Positions 49,270 to 59,392 of a stretch of DNA of 64,000 bases are shown one piece after another (position 1 is the first letter of the stretch; the number at the start of each line of letters is the position of its first letter). The translations under genes and the position numbers were made by a program. The DNA lies in the NCBI GenBank assembly GCA_963576725.1, contig OY755243.1, positions 38,487,243 to 38,551,242 of the forward strand. Direction: 5' to 3'. Source of the stretch: Azorinus chamasolen (Eukaryota > Mollusca > Bivalvia > Cardiida > Solecurtidae). A model generated the notes under the pieces. It saw only the letters and a program-made list of their open reading frames with translations, ran no database searches and had not been told where the DNA came from.

Positions 49270-49717
49270 TTAATCCTTTCCTTCATATACACGCCTTTTC
49301 ACGCATTGCAAGCAGAGTAGACCTAGATCAGATGGCTCCTGTATGAGTCATCTTCAGGGTCTGCTCTATTTGCTATAGAATAATGTAGATCTGATTCTAT
49401 AGATCCTGCCAAGGTAAAAACTCCTGTCTTCACGTTGCATTAAACATTCAGCTAATTAATACAGTAAAAGCTCTCTATAACGACCACTAAATTACATCAA
49501 GTAGTTTGTGTTAAAGGCAGGTGGATGCTTAAAGCAAGGTGAAAGAAAAACAGAACGCTCCTATAGGAGCGTTCTGTTTTACTTTCACCTTGCTTTAAGC
49601 AACCACCTGCCCAAAATACCAACTAATTAACACAATTTAGTGGTCGTTATAGAGAGGTTTTACTGTATTTATTGTGTCATTATTTCTTACATGAATATTG
49701 AACAGGGAGTGTGTTAA
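49270..49717 (+). mobile_element. TTAA-1 element, middle of the nest
   Basis: TTAATCCTTTCCTTCATATAC ... GAGTAGACCTAGATCAGATGGCTCC ... AACATTCAGCTAATTAATA, guest, TTTATTGTGTCATTATTTCTTACATGAATATTGAACAGGGAGTGTGTTAA. TTAA flanks it on both sides. Confidence 0.82.
49462..49665. mobile_element. TA-A palindromic MITE, innermost and youngest
   Basis: CAGTAAAAGCTCTCTATAACG ... GTTATAGAGAGGTTTTACTG with TA both sides, 204 bp, centre ACGCTCCTATAGGAGCGT. Confidence 0.92.
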
Positions 49718-49844
49718 GCTACCACCTGTATATAATGCCCATAATTAGACCCTCCAATTATCTGGTCGCTGTAGAGAGGTTTACTGTATGTAGCTATAGA
49801 TGATATCTTAATGAGGAAGTATAGGCAATGCATAACTCAACGTA

Positions 49845-50025
49845 AACCTTTCTCATGCTGAAATCAAGTCCGCTAAACCACTGACTGTACAGTTATACTT
49901 CCATCCAATTCGTTCAAACATTTACGAAACTATTTTCCTAGTGTCAAACAGCTTGGATCCTGATTAGACGCAGAGCTACTCGTCATCTCAATTGAATCTT
50001 AGCTGTTTGTAGAGAAGGATTGACA
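49845..50025 (-). mobile_element. TTAA-4 element, worn
   Basis: GTAAACCTTTCTCATGCTG ... GTGTCAAACAGCTTGGATCCTGATTAGACGCAGAGCTACTCGTCATCTC ... GAGAAGGATTGAC. Confidence 0.55.
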
Positions 50026-50229
50026 AATTTAGGGTAAATTTTAGGGGATTCTGCAGAACCTACAAGTAACATGCATTTGATTTCATTTAAATTTCACATT
50101 TCTTGCACCTGACGTCGGGTATCTCTCTAACTTTAGGCCCTACTTCCCGAAAGCTAAGCTTGGTCCTGTCATGAAGGTGGACCACCGAGACACATAAACA
50201 GAGATGTGGCGTTCGTAATACTTCTTATC

Positions 50230-50372
50230 AACTATTTACTTAATGGAGGCACCTTTTAGTTCATTTGCAAACAGAGTAGAATGAGATTAGACTTCTCCGA
50301 CAGGAGCCATCATGTCATGGTCTACTCTAAAGTAACTATTTGTACATGAATGTTTGTCAAGAAAAGATTTAA
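50230..50372 (+). mobile_element. TTAA-1 element, shortened
   Basis: TTTACTTAATGGAGGCACC ... CAAACAGAGTAGAATGAGATTAGACTTCTCC ... CATGGTCTACTC ... AGAAAAGATTTAAC. Confidence 0.5.
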
Positions 50373-50431
50373 CATATTCTAGATCTGAAAGATATTCGCT
50401 TTGGAGCTGGCTGTATTTCGGGAATTCATAT

Positions 50432-50508
50432 CGCGGGCTTGGTGCAAAACTATTGTAACTCCTTCACAAAGTGATGGAGTTACAATAATTTTGCACCAAG
50501 CCCTCGAT
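50432..50508. repeat. Isolated 75 bp palindrome
   Basis: CGCGGGCTTGGTGCAAAACTATTGTAACTCC pairs with GGAGTTACAATAATTTTGCACCAAGCCCTCG around a short loop. It resembles none of the named families; TTTGGTGCAAAACTGG at 19950 may be a half copy. Confidence 0.75.
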
Positions 50509-50563
50509 ATGCATTCGTGCCGGGCATGACAAGTCAAAAATATGTCGTATACTTAGATTCCAA

Positions 50564-50776
50564 TTTAACACTTGTTGTGCTGAAAAAATAAAGTTTGCTA
50601 AAACACTGATCTGTTACAAGTTTTACTTATACCCGGTTCGTTAAACCTTGCAATAAACTATTGACTTAATGGCAAACAGTTTGGATTCCGATGAGAAGCC
50701 GAATACCTCGGTGTATCATCTGGATCCAAGCTTTTTGCAAATGCGAGTGAGCTCGCGCGTAACATGAGAAGAGTCA
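50564..50776 (-). mobile_element. TTAA-4 element
   Basis: TTTAACACTTGTTGTGCTG ... GCAAACAGTTTGGATTCCGATGAGAAGCCGAATACCTCGGTGTATCATCTGGATCCAAG ... GAGAAGAGTCAC. Confidence 0.6.
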
Positions 50777-51117
50777 CAAGTATCATATGTAACGTTTTGA
50801 TTGTTTGATAACATTGGATACCAAACACGTGTGTTAATGAAGGTGGTGAAAGTAATCAACGTTAGTATGTACCTGTATGTGCATGTTACATGGTCTTAAT
50901 GATAAACTTAGTGCTGAATTTACTGGTATTTGATAGTTGAGTAAAATGGAACTGAACAAAGAACCGTCGAGCTTATAATCGAAGTGAGCCACCTGATCAA
51001 AGCATCAAATTGCAATAATACGCTAGCATAGCGATGCTTGTACAAGCAACCCAGCACATGTTACTGTTTGAATTGCCGGGTATTATTACAGAATTGGAAC
51101 TAAGAATGCGAAAAGAC

Positions 51118-51306
51118 GTGTTGAGTTGTATTTGAAAACGGTATAGACCAAGATCTCAGGGTTCCTAAAGAACCCCTCTGGTCAGAGTCTGCACTGTTTG
51201 ACATTCAAACTCCTTTGGCAAATTAAATATTATGTTGAATGAATTCTACTGTTCAACATGTATGGACTACTTCATTTTAAAACTTTAGCATTCAGGTGGT
51301 TAAAGG
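51118..51306. mobile_element. TTAA-1 CATTCAAA subtype
   Basis: TATTTGAAAACGGTATAGACCAAGATCTCAGGGTTCC TAAA GAACCCCTCTGGTCAGAGTCTGCACTGTTTGACATTCAAAC ... AGCATTCAGGTGGTTAAAGG. Confidence 0.6.
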
Positions 51307-51358
51307 CTGTGTACAATGGTAGACAAAAATTCACTGAATGCACAAAGCGTGCCTAACC

Positions 51359-51485
51359 AATTAACTCATAGGCTATTTTAGATACAACCTCTTTGAATAA
51401 ATCTACCGAAAAGGAGCATTAACTAGAGAAAAGGAAAAATTTAGATTTGTTTAGTTTGAAACCATTGTGATAAATAGAGCATTTA
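51359..51485 (-). mobile_element. TTAA-2 element, cut inside the palindrome
   Basis: CCAATTAACTCATAGGC ... CTACCGAAAAGGAGCATTAACTAG ... GAAACCATTGTGATAAATAGAGCATTT stops abruptly at AAACGGTG. The second arm and right end are missing. Confidence 0.75.
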
Positions 51486-51649
51486 AACGGTGTTTGATAC
51501 AATCATGAAATGACGTCAGAAAGAAAACACAGTGACCCGGAAACAGCATAAATCGAATGAAGTGTCTAAGAAGTGTATAGTTTTGCTTGTATTTGGAAGA
51601 ATTAAATAGATGCATGAAAGCAGAAAATGGGTTTTATGCAAGAATAGCG

Positions 51650-51761
51650 TTAATACGCGTTTATTTTCGGACAATAACATCTGCAGTGTCCCTCGGGAAT
51701 GTTGTTGCCAACAGTTCCTCGGGACACTGCAGCTGTTATTGCCCGAAAAAACGTGTATTAA
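51650..51761. mobile_element. TTAA-flanked perfect-type hairpin (112 bp)
   Basis: TTAATACGCGTTTATTTTCGGACAATAAC ATCTGCAGTGTCCCTCGGGA ... TCCTCGGGACACTGCAGCTGTTATTGCCCGAAAAAACGTGTATTAA. Unlike the other TTAA families, the arms run right to the TTAA ends. Only one copy here. The overlapping 60-codon frames are by-products. Confidence 0.65.
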
Positions 51762-51849
51762 CCCTCTAATAAGCTGGTGTAAGTTAGATAATTAGCTGGT
51801 GTTGTTTTAAAGTATACAACCAATGTAAGTCTGTACCTTCGCATAACCT

Positions 51850-51985
51850 GCAGAATCATCTTCATGGTTTCACAAGCGTACAGAGCAGACTCTGCTCTGA
51901 CATTGCCTACTTGAGGTGTCTGATATAGATCTTCTCTGTTTGCAAATGTGTAAGCATGTGTCTTTATCAAGTAGATCTAAGGGGA
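51850..51985 (-). mobile_element. TTAA-1 right part
   Basis: CACAAGCGTACAGAGCAGACTCTGCTCTGACATTGCC ... AGGTGTCTGATATAGATCTTCTCTGTTTGCAAATGTG. Confidence 0.45.
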
Positions 51986-52067
51986 AAAGATGACGAACCG
52001 CTGAAACAAATTCAAATCAAACTTAGAGCAAGGCTATTTCAGTGAATGCAGTAAAGTTCTTAAGTTT

Positions 52068-52281
52068 TTAACCCTTTCACCGTCGCAGTCGCACAAATGC
52101 ATCACGACAAATAGTGCAGTCCCTAATCAGGGATTAGGGACTTCACTATTTGTCTCAATCTCTTTTTCTATATATGTGCTTTATTCCTTTGAAAGCTGCA
52201 TTCATTTCCTTATTTTACTGAATGATTTAACAAACTTGGATTGTAGACAACAATTAGAAATTTGGCGTCGAAAGGGCTAAG
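52068..52281 (+). mobile_element. TTAA element, distinct core
   Basis: TTAACCCTTTCACCGTCGCAG ... CAAATAGTGCAGTCCCTAATCAGGGATTAGGGACTTCACTATTTGTC ... GGCGTCGAAAGGGCTAAG. Same layout as TTAA-3, but with a different 40 bp palindrome; only copy seen. Confidence 0.65.
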
Positions 52282-52299
52282 ATGGTAATTATACTACAC

Positions 52300-52435
52300 T
52301 CGATCTTATTCGCGTTTGCAAACAGTTTGGATCCAGGTGAGACGCCGAGTAACTCGGCGTCTGATAACAATCCAAACAGTTTGATACTCGGTAAACAGTT
52401 TATCAAAAAAATTACTGTTTACCTGTTCAATATTC
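52300..52435 (+). mobile_element. TTAA-4 core
   Basis: GCAAACAGTTTGGATCCAGGTGAGACGCCGAGTAACTCGGCGTCTGATAACAATCCAAACAGTTTG. The right half is truncated. Confidence 0.6.
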
Positions 52436-52442
52436 ATGGAAG

Positions 52443-52552
52443 AAATAGGAGCTTTCGGTGTCATTTTTGTCCTGCATTAAGCAGCCACCTGCTTTCAAGT
52501 CTGTTAATAAAGCCATGATGTCTCTTTAGTGAGACTCTACTACACTTAGACA
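52443..52552. mobile_element. TA-B right arm
   Basis: AATAGGAGCTTTCGGTGTCATTTTTGTCCTGCATTAAGCAGCCACCTGC ... TCTCTTTAGTGAGACTCTACTAC. Confidence 0.55.
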
Positions 52553-52771
52553 AAGCGTGCATGGTTTGATTACGGCTGTTGTACAGTAATCACTTATATC
52601 GGCTGTCGTCACTTGGCTGTCATTACAAACAGGCTGGATTGATACCAGACATCTACTAACATTTCAAAATGTTTTGTTTTCTCCCTGATTCCTCTTTTTT
52701 TGTTCAAATTACAAAACTATGAAATAAACTGTTTTGCAGACGACGGTTTTCTTCTCAGAATGCCAAAATAT

Positions 52772-52997
52772 TTAACCCATTACCTCATAGGCTATTTTAG
52801 ATCCAACCTCTTTGAATAAATCTACCGAAAAGGAGCATTAACTAGAGAAAAAGAAAAATTTAGAATCGTGTCGTTTGAAACCATTGTGATAAATAAAGCA
52901 TTTGCTCCTATAGGAGCAAATACTCTATTTATCACAATGGTTTAACAAAGTGACTTTTACAGAGTCGTCAAAAGTCGTCTATGAGAGAATGGGTTAA
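52772..52997 (-). mobile_element. TTAA-2 element, full length
   Basis: TTAACCCATTACCTCATAGG ... GAGAGAATGGGTTAA; palindrome centre TTGCTCCTATAGGAGCAA. Confidence 0.92.
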
Positions 52998-53098
52998 GAG
53001 AAACTCGTCTGCGTTACTCACTGTCGTCTGTGTTACGCACTGGCGTTACTTATTGTCGTCTGCTCCAAAGGTTTCGTCTGCTGCATTTCTGAAATACA

Positions 53099-53331
53099 TT
53101 AACCCTTTATTCCATGAATATTCATGTTAGAAATAATGACATCGTGAATATTAACTAGTTTTATAATGACACTATGAACAATGAGGGAATTTATTTTTAT
53201 TGTAACAGAAACTGGACCCTCATAGCTATGGTTTCATGACTAACCAGAGCATACGCTAACCAGACAGCCATCTGATCTGGTTTTCTACTCTGCAAAGGCG
53301 AATAAAGGCATACATATGTAGCAAAGGGTAA
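53099..53331 (-). mobile_element. TTAA-1 element, core reduced
   Basis: TTAACCCTTTATTCCATGAATATTCATG ... GCTAACCAGACAGCCATCTGATCTGG ... GTAGCAAAGGGTAA. Confidence 0.6.
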
Positions 53332-53597
53332 AATATCATTTTATTCGTCGTGTTATCAATTACGACCTGTTAAGTAATCTATAGGGATCTTTGAAATTCC
53401 AAAATTATTTACGGGTATCTGCTTGCAATTGTTTTTTTGGGGGGATATGTCTGTAGAAACTAGAATAGTGCAGGAGAAACGTTGATGATTTGTTCAAACT
53501 GTTTGGATCCAACTCTTTGAATCCTTGATATCTGTTTGCAAGTAAAAGTGGAACAATATTCTTTTTTAGAATAGCAGCAGAATACATTTTCCGACCA

Positions 53598-53821
53598 TAA
53601 CCCTTTATCGTATACAGACACTTTGGCAAACAGTGTAGACCTAGATCAAACGGCTCCCACTGGGACCGCCTGATTCAGGATCTACTCTGTTTGCATTTGG
53701 AATTACATTGATCTGAAACTGCAGTTTCTACCATAGTAAAAACATACTGTGTTCGGCTAATGAATATTAATGATGTCATTTATTTACTTCTTACATGAAT
53801 ATTCATCAGGTAAAGGGTTTA
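53598..53821 (+). mobile_element. TTAA-1 element
   Basis: ATAACCCTTTATCGTATACAG ... CAGTGTAGACCTAGATCAAACGGCTCCCACTGGGACCGCCTGATTCAGGATC ... GAATATTCATCAGGTAAAGGGTTTAA. Confidence 0.75.
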
Positions 53822-53842
53822 AGTATATTACGCTTTATTGTA

Positions 53843-54045
53843 CAGTAAAACCTCTCTAAACTGGAATCATAGTAGGGAAGAATTATATACTTTTAGGCAG
53901 GTGGCTGCTTAATGCAGGGTGAAAGTCATGCAGAAAGCTCCTAGAGGAGCTTTCTGCATGACTTTCACCCTACATTAAGCTGCCACCTGTCTCCAAGACC
54001 GATATTTATACAAGATTTAACGTCCGGTTTAGAGAGGTTTTACTG
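53843..54045. mobile_element. TA-B MITE, full length with near-perfect stem
   Basis: CAGTAAAACCTCTCTAAACTGG ... CCGGTTTAGAGAGGTTTTACTG with TA both sides. The centre GAAAGCTCCTAGAGGAGCTTTC links this family to the TA-A and TTAA centres. Confidence 0.9.
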
Positions 54046-54365
54046 TATTAGCTTATAATCACCTAAAAGGCGTCTGTCTCTAATAAAGTAGTCCCTGTGT
54101 GGTATGTTTAAAAGCCTAACCAACCAGTACATTAATTTCATTATACATGTACATTATAGAACATTTTACAATATGTGAAAAAAGTGAAATTTATGTGGCA
54201 TATCAATTTATATTTCACAATGTATTGCACTTTATTTCTGTAGTACATAACCTGCATGTACTAATCTGTCCTAACAACTGTACTGTTAACACTGTGATAA
54301 AAATAATGTCTGCTCAATTTGGGATCTGGTGCAATTCTAAATCATTCTATATTATCAGCTGAGTA

Positions 54366-54600
54366 TTAACCCTTTCCCTCATATTGACGACTTTTGACGA
54401 CTCTGTAAAAGTCACTTTGTGAAACCATTGTGATAAATAGAGCATTTGCTCCTATAGGAGCAAATGCTCTATTTATCACAATGGTTTCAAACTACGAAAT
54501 TCTAAACTTTTCCTTTTCTCTAGTTAATGGTCCTTTTCGGTAGATTTATTCAAATACATGTAGGTTGTATCTAAAAATAGCCTATGACGTAATGGGTTAA
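54366..54600 (+). mobile_element. TTAA-2 element, full length
   Basis: TTAACCCTTTCCCTCATATTG ... GACGTAATGGGTTAA; centre TTGCTCCTATAGGAGCAA; small extra ACATG near the right half. A worn TTAA-4 core (GTAAGACGTCGAGTTACTAGGCGTCTCGTCTGGATCC) follows the shared TTAA. Confidence 0.9.
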
Positions 54601-54769
54601 ACAGCTTGGGTAAGACGTCGAGTTACTAGGCGTCTCGTCTGGATCCAAGTAATTGCAAGTCGGTCGTGAATAGTGGGAAATGGTAAGAAAAATGCTAAGT
54701 AATGAGTAGATTGGTTTGTGTTAGCAAGGAATAAATGGATGTATGGCCGGTGTACATGAGCTGTGTCTG

Positions 54770-54848
54770 ACACACACACAACACATACAATACACCGTGC
54801 GCGCACGCACGCACGCACGCACGCACACGCACGCCACGCCACACACGC
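54770..54848 (+). repeat. (CA)n and (CACG)n microsatellite
   Basis: CACACACACAACACATAC followed by GCACGCACGCACGCAC runs. CpG-rich compared with the surroundings; frames through it are low-complexity. Confidence 0.95.
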
Positions 54849-54849
54849 G

Positions 54850-55264
54850 GGCACCATTTTATTACCAGAACAAGCTGAAGCAAGAAATAGCATAAAATGC
54901 TAATTTGGCATTTCTTGTCTCGTGTCTTAATTACTGTTTTGGTAATTATAAGGTTCCTAATTGAGACTATAAAACTGGTAATTCCCGGACCCAGAACTAT
55001 CCTGAAGATATGGCCGACTATCTCCTACAAGTAAAACACACTAAATAATGAGAAGATCATTAAGAGATGTGTGTTTTTTGCATGTAACACGTGATACGTT
55101 CCGCTCAATATCCAGCAGCACAGGCCATAAAACACAATTTGTTGCTAATCATAATAAATAGATACTTGTTACCCTGAACTTCTAACCCCTGGTCTCCCGG
55201 TGTTTTACGGATCCATGGAAATTCCTGACTCTAAACCGCCTGGAAAATGACTTAGTTCTGAGCA
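54850..55264. other. No recognisable feature
   Basis: Unique-looking AT-rich DNA; no frame, palindrome or family phrase stands out. Confidence 0.45.
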
Positions 55265-55385
55265 TTAACCTTCAGCACTCACGTTCATGATAGATTTGGC
55301 AAACAGTGTGGATCCAGATGAGACGCCCATCAACTCGGAGTCTCATCTGGACCCACACTGTGTGTCACTAGTGTTTCTGACAATA
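55265..55385 (-). mobile_element. TTAA-4 core with left TTAA
   Basis: TTAACCTTCAGCACTCACG ... CAAACAGTGTGGATCCAGATGAGACGCC ... CTCGGAGTCTCATCTGGACCCACACTGTG. Here both arms read CCAGAT, so the usual stem mismatch is absent. Confidence 0.6.
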
Positions 55386-55557
55386 TATGTATGAAAGCAA
55401 TGTATCATGAGTACTGAAACAGACGATACTATTTGCAGACAGCAATTGCTAAGAGTTCAGAAGGTTGGAAGTAATGGGTGTTTTAAAAAAAATGGTTTGC
55501 AAATAATGCGAATCAAGACAAGACTTGGTACCTATCCAGGTTCCATAGTAATCAGTA

Positions 55558-55580
55558 CACAAACAAACAAACAAACAAAC
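55558..55580 (+). repeat. (ACAA)n microsatellite
   Basis: Five consecutive ACAA units. Confidence 0.85.
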
Positions 55581-56005
55581 TATTACTGATATTCAGTTAA
55601 AAACAACTGATTTTAATACAAATGCAGACATGCTTAAAACTAAGGAGTTGGCATATTCAGCAAACACACTACGTTCAATCTTAACAAAATACAACCGTCA
55701 TTCCTGTACGTTCTACGTAAATGGCTTAAGGTATCCGAACTAGAATTCAACCGATATGTTTCGGAAACGATCGATATCGATGTCGTAGTCGCTCGTAAAT
55801 TACGTTGAATAGTGTCGGCGAGGCTCGGTACATTCAATGTTGTTCCCAAACTTGTCTCCGACTTTGCGGTGGGATACCTAAATGTTTTGTTGTTTTTAGA
55901 TTCAGCAATGAAGCTTGTAATTTGCCAAAATCCACATTAATTGCATTTTGTGCATGTTTAAATATATAGACAAAATAAACATCCACATGAATACACAATG
56001 AAGCT
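55581..56005. other. No confident feature; weak minus-strand frame
   Basis: A 69-codon minus frame (55640-55849) has mixed composition and is not repeat-derived, but it shows no domain and no splice context that I can defend. It could be a decayed or missed exon. Confidence 0.3.
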
Positions 56006-56009
56006 TACC

Positions 56010-56112
56010 TTTCAAACCATGTATATTCATGACAGACTACAGGAGTCGTCTGATCTGGGTCTATTCTGTTTGCAAATGCGTGCAAAAACGTTTTTATGAA
56101 GGAAGTGGTTAA
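56010..56112 (-). mobile_element. TTAA-1 right half
   Basis: GTATATTCATGACAGACTACAGGAGTCGTCTGATCTGGGTCTATTCTGTTTGCAAATGCG ... GAAGGAAGTGGTTAA. The left arm of the hairpin is gone. Confidence 0.65.
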
Positions 56113-56359
56113 ACCAATAATTACTTCACCCCCGCAAGAAAACATAAACCAATGTAAGTAGATGATATCCACTGTGTTATGTAGCTTTATTATATTTATT
56201 GGTGTCAAATAATAATTAATAAACCCAATACACGTGTGTCGGCTCAGCTTGCTGTAAACAAAACCACACTAAACCCTCTCTACAAGGAACACAAAAAGCA
56301 GGTTCCTGGCCTTTGACTCTGTCGCTGCCAATCTCGTATCTCTGATTACTTTGAATCTA

Positions 56360-56506
56360 GGGTCCATGCTTATAAAGATTTTTAGTTGAGTCTGAGTTTG
56401 TTCTCAAGCTTTTGATTGGTCAGATTTGAGCCAAAGGTTCAAATCTGACAAATCAAAAACTTGAGAACGAACTCAGACTCAACTAAAACGTTTTATAAGC
56501 ATGGAT
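56360..56506. mobile_element. HP element, full length
   Basis: GGGTCCATGCTTATAAAGATTTTTAG ... GATTGGTCAGATTTGAGCC ... GACTCAACTAAAACGTTTTATAAGCATGGATAC. One arm has GACAAATCA in place of GACCAATCA. Confidence 0.85.
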
Positions 56507-56642
56507 ACAGGTGAGACTCCAAGTAACTGGGACCCAAGCTGTTTGTTAATGTGGTAATGTGTTTTTTTATAAAAGAAGGGAAAAGAAAATTAAACAAAAA
56601 TGAAGAAAATTACTATTTTTTTCAGACGACAATAATTGGAAG

Positions 56643-56785
56643 CCAAGTGGTTATTTACACAGGACAAAAGTTATGCACAGTTTTCACAGGATCTTTCTGT
56701 ATTACTTCCTTCCTTCATTAAGCAGCCACCAACTGTTTTTACAGATATCCATGTTTATTACATGTATTCAGTGACCACTTATCAC
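56643..56785. mobile_element. TA-B fragment
   Basis: AGTGGTTATTTACACAGGACAAAAGTTATGC ... TTTCTGTATTACTTCCTTCCTTCATTAAGCAGCCACC. Confidence 0.5.
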
Positions 56786-57207
56786 TACAGAAACTCCTTT
56801 CATCAACTGTAAATGTCTCCCCTCTAAAAAGTGTGATTATTCGAATGGCACAATTAATGTTGCTTTTAGAGTCCATATAAAGATTCTCTTTCGATGTTTA
56901 CATTTTAATTGAAGCCTATTTTTCAATGTCTGTACAGAATTTAATCTTTATAAATGCCATGTCAAATTCTAATCAACATTTGGTTTCGTGGCACAAATAC
57001 GAACGCAAGAAAATCCGAATGACGCATAACGTTAATGATGTCGCTGTTAAGATATATGAATAAAAGAAGGAAATATAAATTGAGATCAAGTTGTGGGAAG
57101 ACGTGTAATGAGAAGATTTTTAAGTTGTTACTTTCAAGCTTTGTAAGGGATATCATGAACACTTCCTGCAACCATGAATAATCATGTAAAACTAATTACA
57201 TCAGTAA

Positions 57208-57440
57208 TTATAACCCTTTCCTCCATAGGCTATTTTTAGACACAATCTCTTTGAATGAATCTACCGAAAAGGAGCATTAATTAGAGAAAAGGAAACATTT
57301 TAGAATTTTGTAGTTTGAAACCATTGTGATAAATAGAGCATTTGCTCCTTTAGGAGCAAATGCTTTGTTTATCGCAATGGTTTCAATAGGTGAAATTTAC
57401 AGAGGCATAGAAGAGTGTATTTATGGAGGAAAGGGATAAT
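57208..57440 (-). mobile_element. TTAA-2 element, ends mutated
   Basis: TTATAACCCTTTCCTCCATAGG ... TATGGAGGAAAGGGATAA; centre TTGCTCCTTTAGGAGCAA, so the palindrome is retained with TTTA in the middle. Confidence 0.85.
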
Positions 57441-57802
57441 ACAATACAATATAGCCATTAACTATAATGATATATGAACACATGGTTTGTTTTGGAAATG
57501 ACGGAAAGTGTACAATCCAATCTGTATAACTCAACAAGTATATGGGTCTGATCTGTTTGCAAATGCGTGAAAGGGCATATCTATGAAGAAAATGGTTAAT
57601 ATTGTTAGTTTAAACATACTTTATTTCCAAATACATGTATACATACAAGAACATAATACTGAACATAGTCATTTTGAGAAATAAGATTGGATTGGAAGCA
57701 AAGATTGCTTATATAGATCCTCTCCCGAATAATGTTGTTCAATGGAGAAATTAAATTAAGTTGAAAAAACCATATCCGCTCAAACTCTGTTCATCATCAA
57801 CT

Positions 57803-58059
57803 TTAACCCTTTCCCTGTTCAATGATCAATTAATCATGTGAGAACTATTGACCTAGTGAATATTTATTAGCTGACGTTTTATAATGACAGATGAACACAG
57901 GACAGTTTGACTTAGGCAGAAGCTGTAGAATCATATCTATATTAGACTATAGGCAAACAGAGCAGACCCTCATCAGATTGCTCATATCGGAACAGTCTGA
58001 TCTTGGTCTACTGTGTTTGCAAATGCTTGACAAGGCGTTTATATGAAGGAAAGGGTTAA
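57803..58059 (-). mobile_element. TTAA-1 element, full length
   Basis: TTAACCCTTTCCCTGTTCAATG ... GAAGGAAAGGGTTAA; core GACCCTCATCAGATTGCTC ATATCGG AACAGTCTGATCTTGGTC. Confidence 0.85.
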
Positions 58060-58069
58060 AAACTCACTT

Positions 58070-58208
58070 TTGATACGTTAAAACGTTTTGAGAATTTATT
58101 GACCGAGCGTCAAACAGTTTGGATCCTGATGAGACAAGTTAATCTGCGTCTAATCAGTGGTTGGCAAATGCATGTCAGGTCGCTCTTCTTACATGTAGCA
58201 GGCGAACA
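58070..58208 (-). mobile_element. TTAA-4 fragment
   Basis: GACCGAGCGTCAAACAGTTTGGATCCTGATGAGACAAGTTAATCTGCGTCTAATC ... CATGTCAGGTCGC ... GTAGCAGGCG. Confidence 0.5.
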
Positions 58209-58480
58209 GTCTGTGCATGAATTAGTTTGCTTTTTTTCTCCGTTATCCGAACCAGCAGTATGTAACGGTAACTTTGGCAGACTAATAATGCAGGGTGACT
58301 TTACACAGGCTTCTATTGTTTACTAGGATTGAGTAATTGTATATCAGCTCTCATTACCAAATTTGAAAAGTGTATGCTTCAAACAACAGGTAACAGTATC
58401 GAACTAACGCTATGATGTATAGTTTGTAAAAAAAAAGAAACAATAGTTGTAACATTGACTGGGTCTGAACGGTTTCAAAC

Positions 58481-58736
58481 TATATCCCTTACCATCATAT
58501 AAACGTGTTTTCACGCATTTTCAAACAGAGTAGACCCAGATCAGACAGCCCCTAGAGGAGCCGTCTGATCAGGGTCTGCTCTGTTTGCTAATAGAATTTG
58601 ATAAATCTGTTTCTTTGCTTTCTAAAATGTCTACACTGCTCCAACTTCCATATTTCTTTTATAACTATTTTGTTAATTAATGAATATTCAGTAGGTACTG
58701 TAATTTGGAATAAACAAAGAACAGGGAAAAGGTTAA
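58481..58736 (+). mobile_element. TTAA-1 element, left TTAA lost
   Basis: TATATCCCTTACCATCATATAAACG ... CAGGGAAAAGGTTAA; core GACCCAGATCAGACAGCCCC TAGA GGAGCCGTCTGATCAGGGTC. Confidence 0.88.
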
Positions 58737-59392
58737 CTACAGCCAAACATATGGTGTCCATTCTCCACTGACTTTATTTCGCTCGTTTCAAAATTCAGTT
58801 TGTATGATTTTAATGTATAGTGCGTGTTTTATCAATCCTTTTTTAACTGAATGCATTGTAAATGTCTACTAATCCTCTACGTATGGAACAAAATGTGCAT
58901 ATAATTGTTCAGTTGTGCATTTACTTATACAGTACTTGCCGCGTGGCGCGATTTGATACGATTCTTTGATTTGAATTGTGCATGTACATGTACATATAAC
59001 GAGTTACTGTACTAAATGTTTAAGTTACTAATAAGTTATGTTTATATATAATTATATGCACATGTATACGCTGAACATTACTGGGTCTATACAGTTTACA
59101 AATGTCTTTTAACTCGTTTTCCACATCGAAATGTTTTGATTTGATCAACAAAAATATCATTGATCATACGCTTCATCTTCAAAACGTTGGCTGATCTGGC
59201 ACTACACTACTTAAAAAGCCCCGAAAACAAGTGTACACGTCTAGATTTATTGTTCTACACGTGGTTTGGAAAATGGCAGAGAAATTATTTGTACTGTGGT
59301 GTATTGTTGCAACTGTGGCCTAGACATAAAATACATGTAAAACATAACGAGCAAATACATTTAATTTCAAAGTTATCAAAATATTACAAGAG
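58737..59392. other. No recognisable feature
   Basis: Unique-looking sequence. A 78-codon plus-strand frame (59160-59396) has no recognisable domain and ends at the next TTAA element. Confidence 0.4.

Larger units (their letters stand above)
49150..49790. mobile_element. TA-B MITE, outermost of a three-level nest
   Basis: CCTGTCTAAAGCGACCAATG ... AAGTGGTTGTTTAATGCACG ... TTACTTTCGTCCAGCA, then the guest, then AAGCTACCACCTGTATATAATGCCC ... TGGTCGCTGTAGAGAGGTTTACTG. Without the guest the inner arm reads GCATTAAGCTACCACCTG, as in intact TA-B copies. Confidence 0.8.

Noticed and set aside
54597..54893. 98-residue cysteine/alanine-rich minus-strand frame
   Set aside because: Runs through a (CACG)n microsatellite and a TTAA-4 core.
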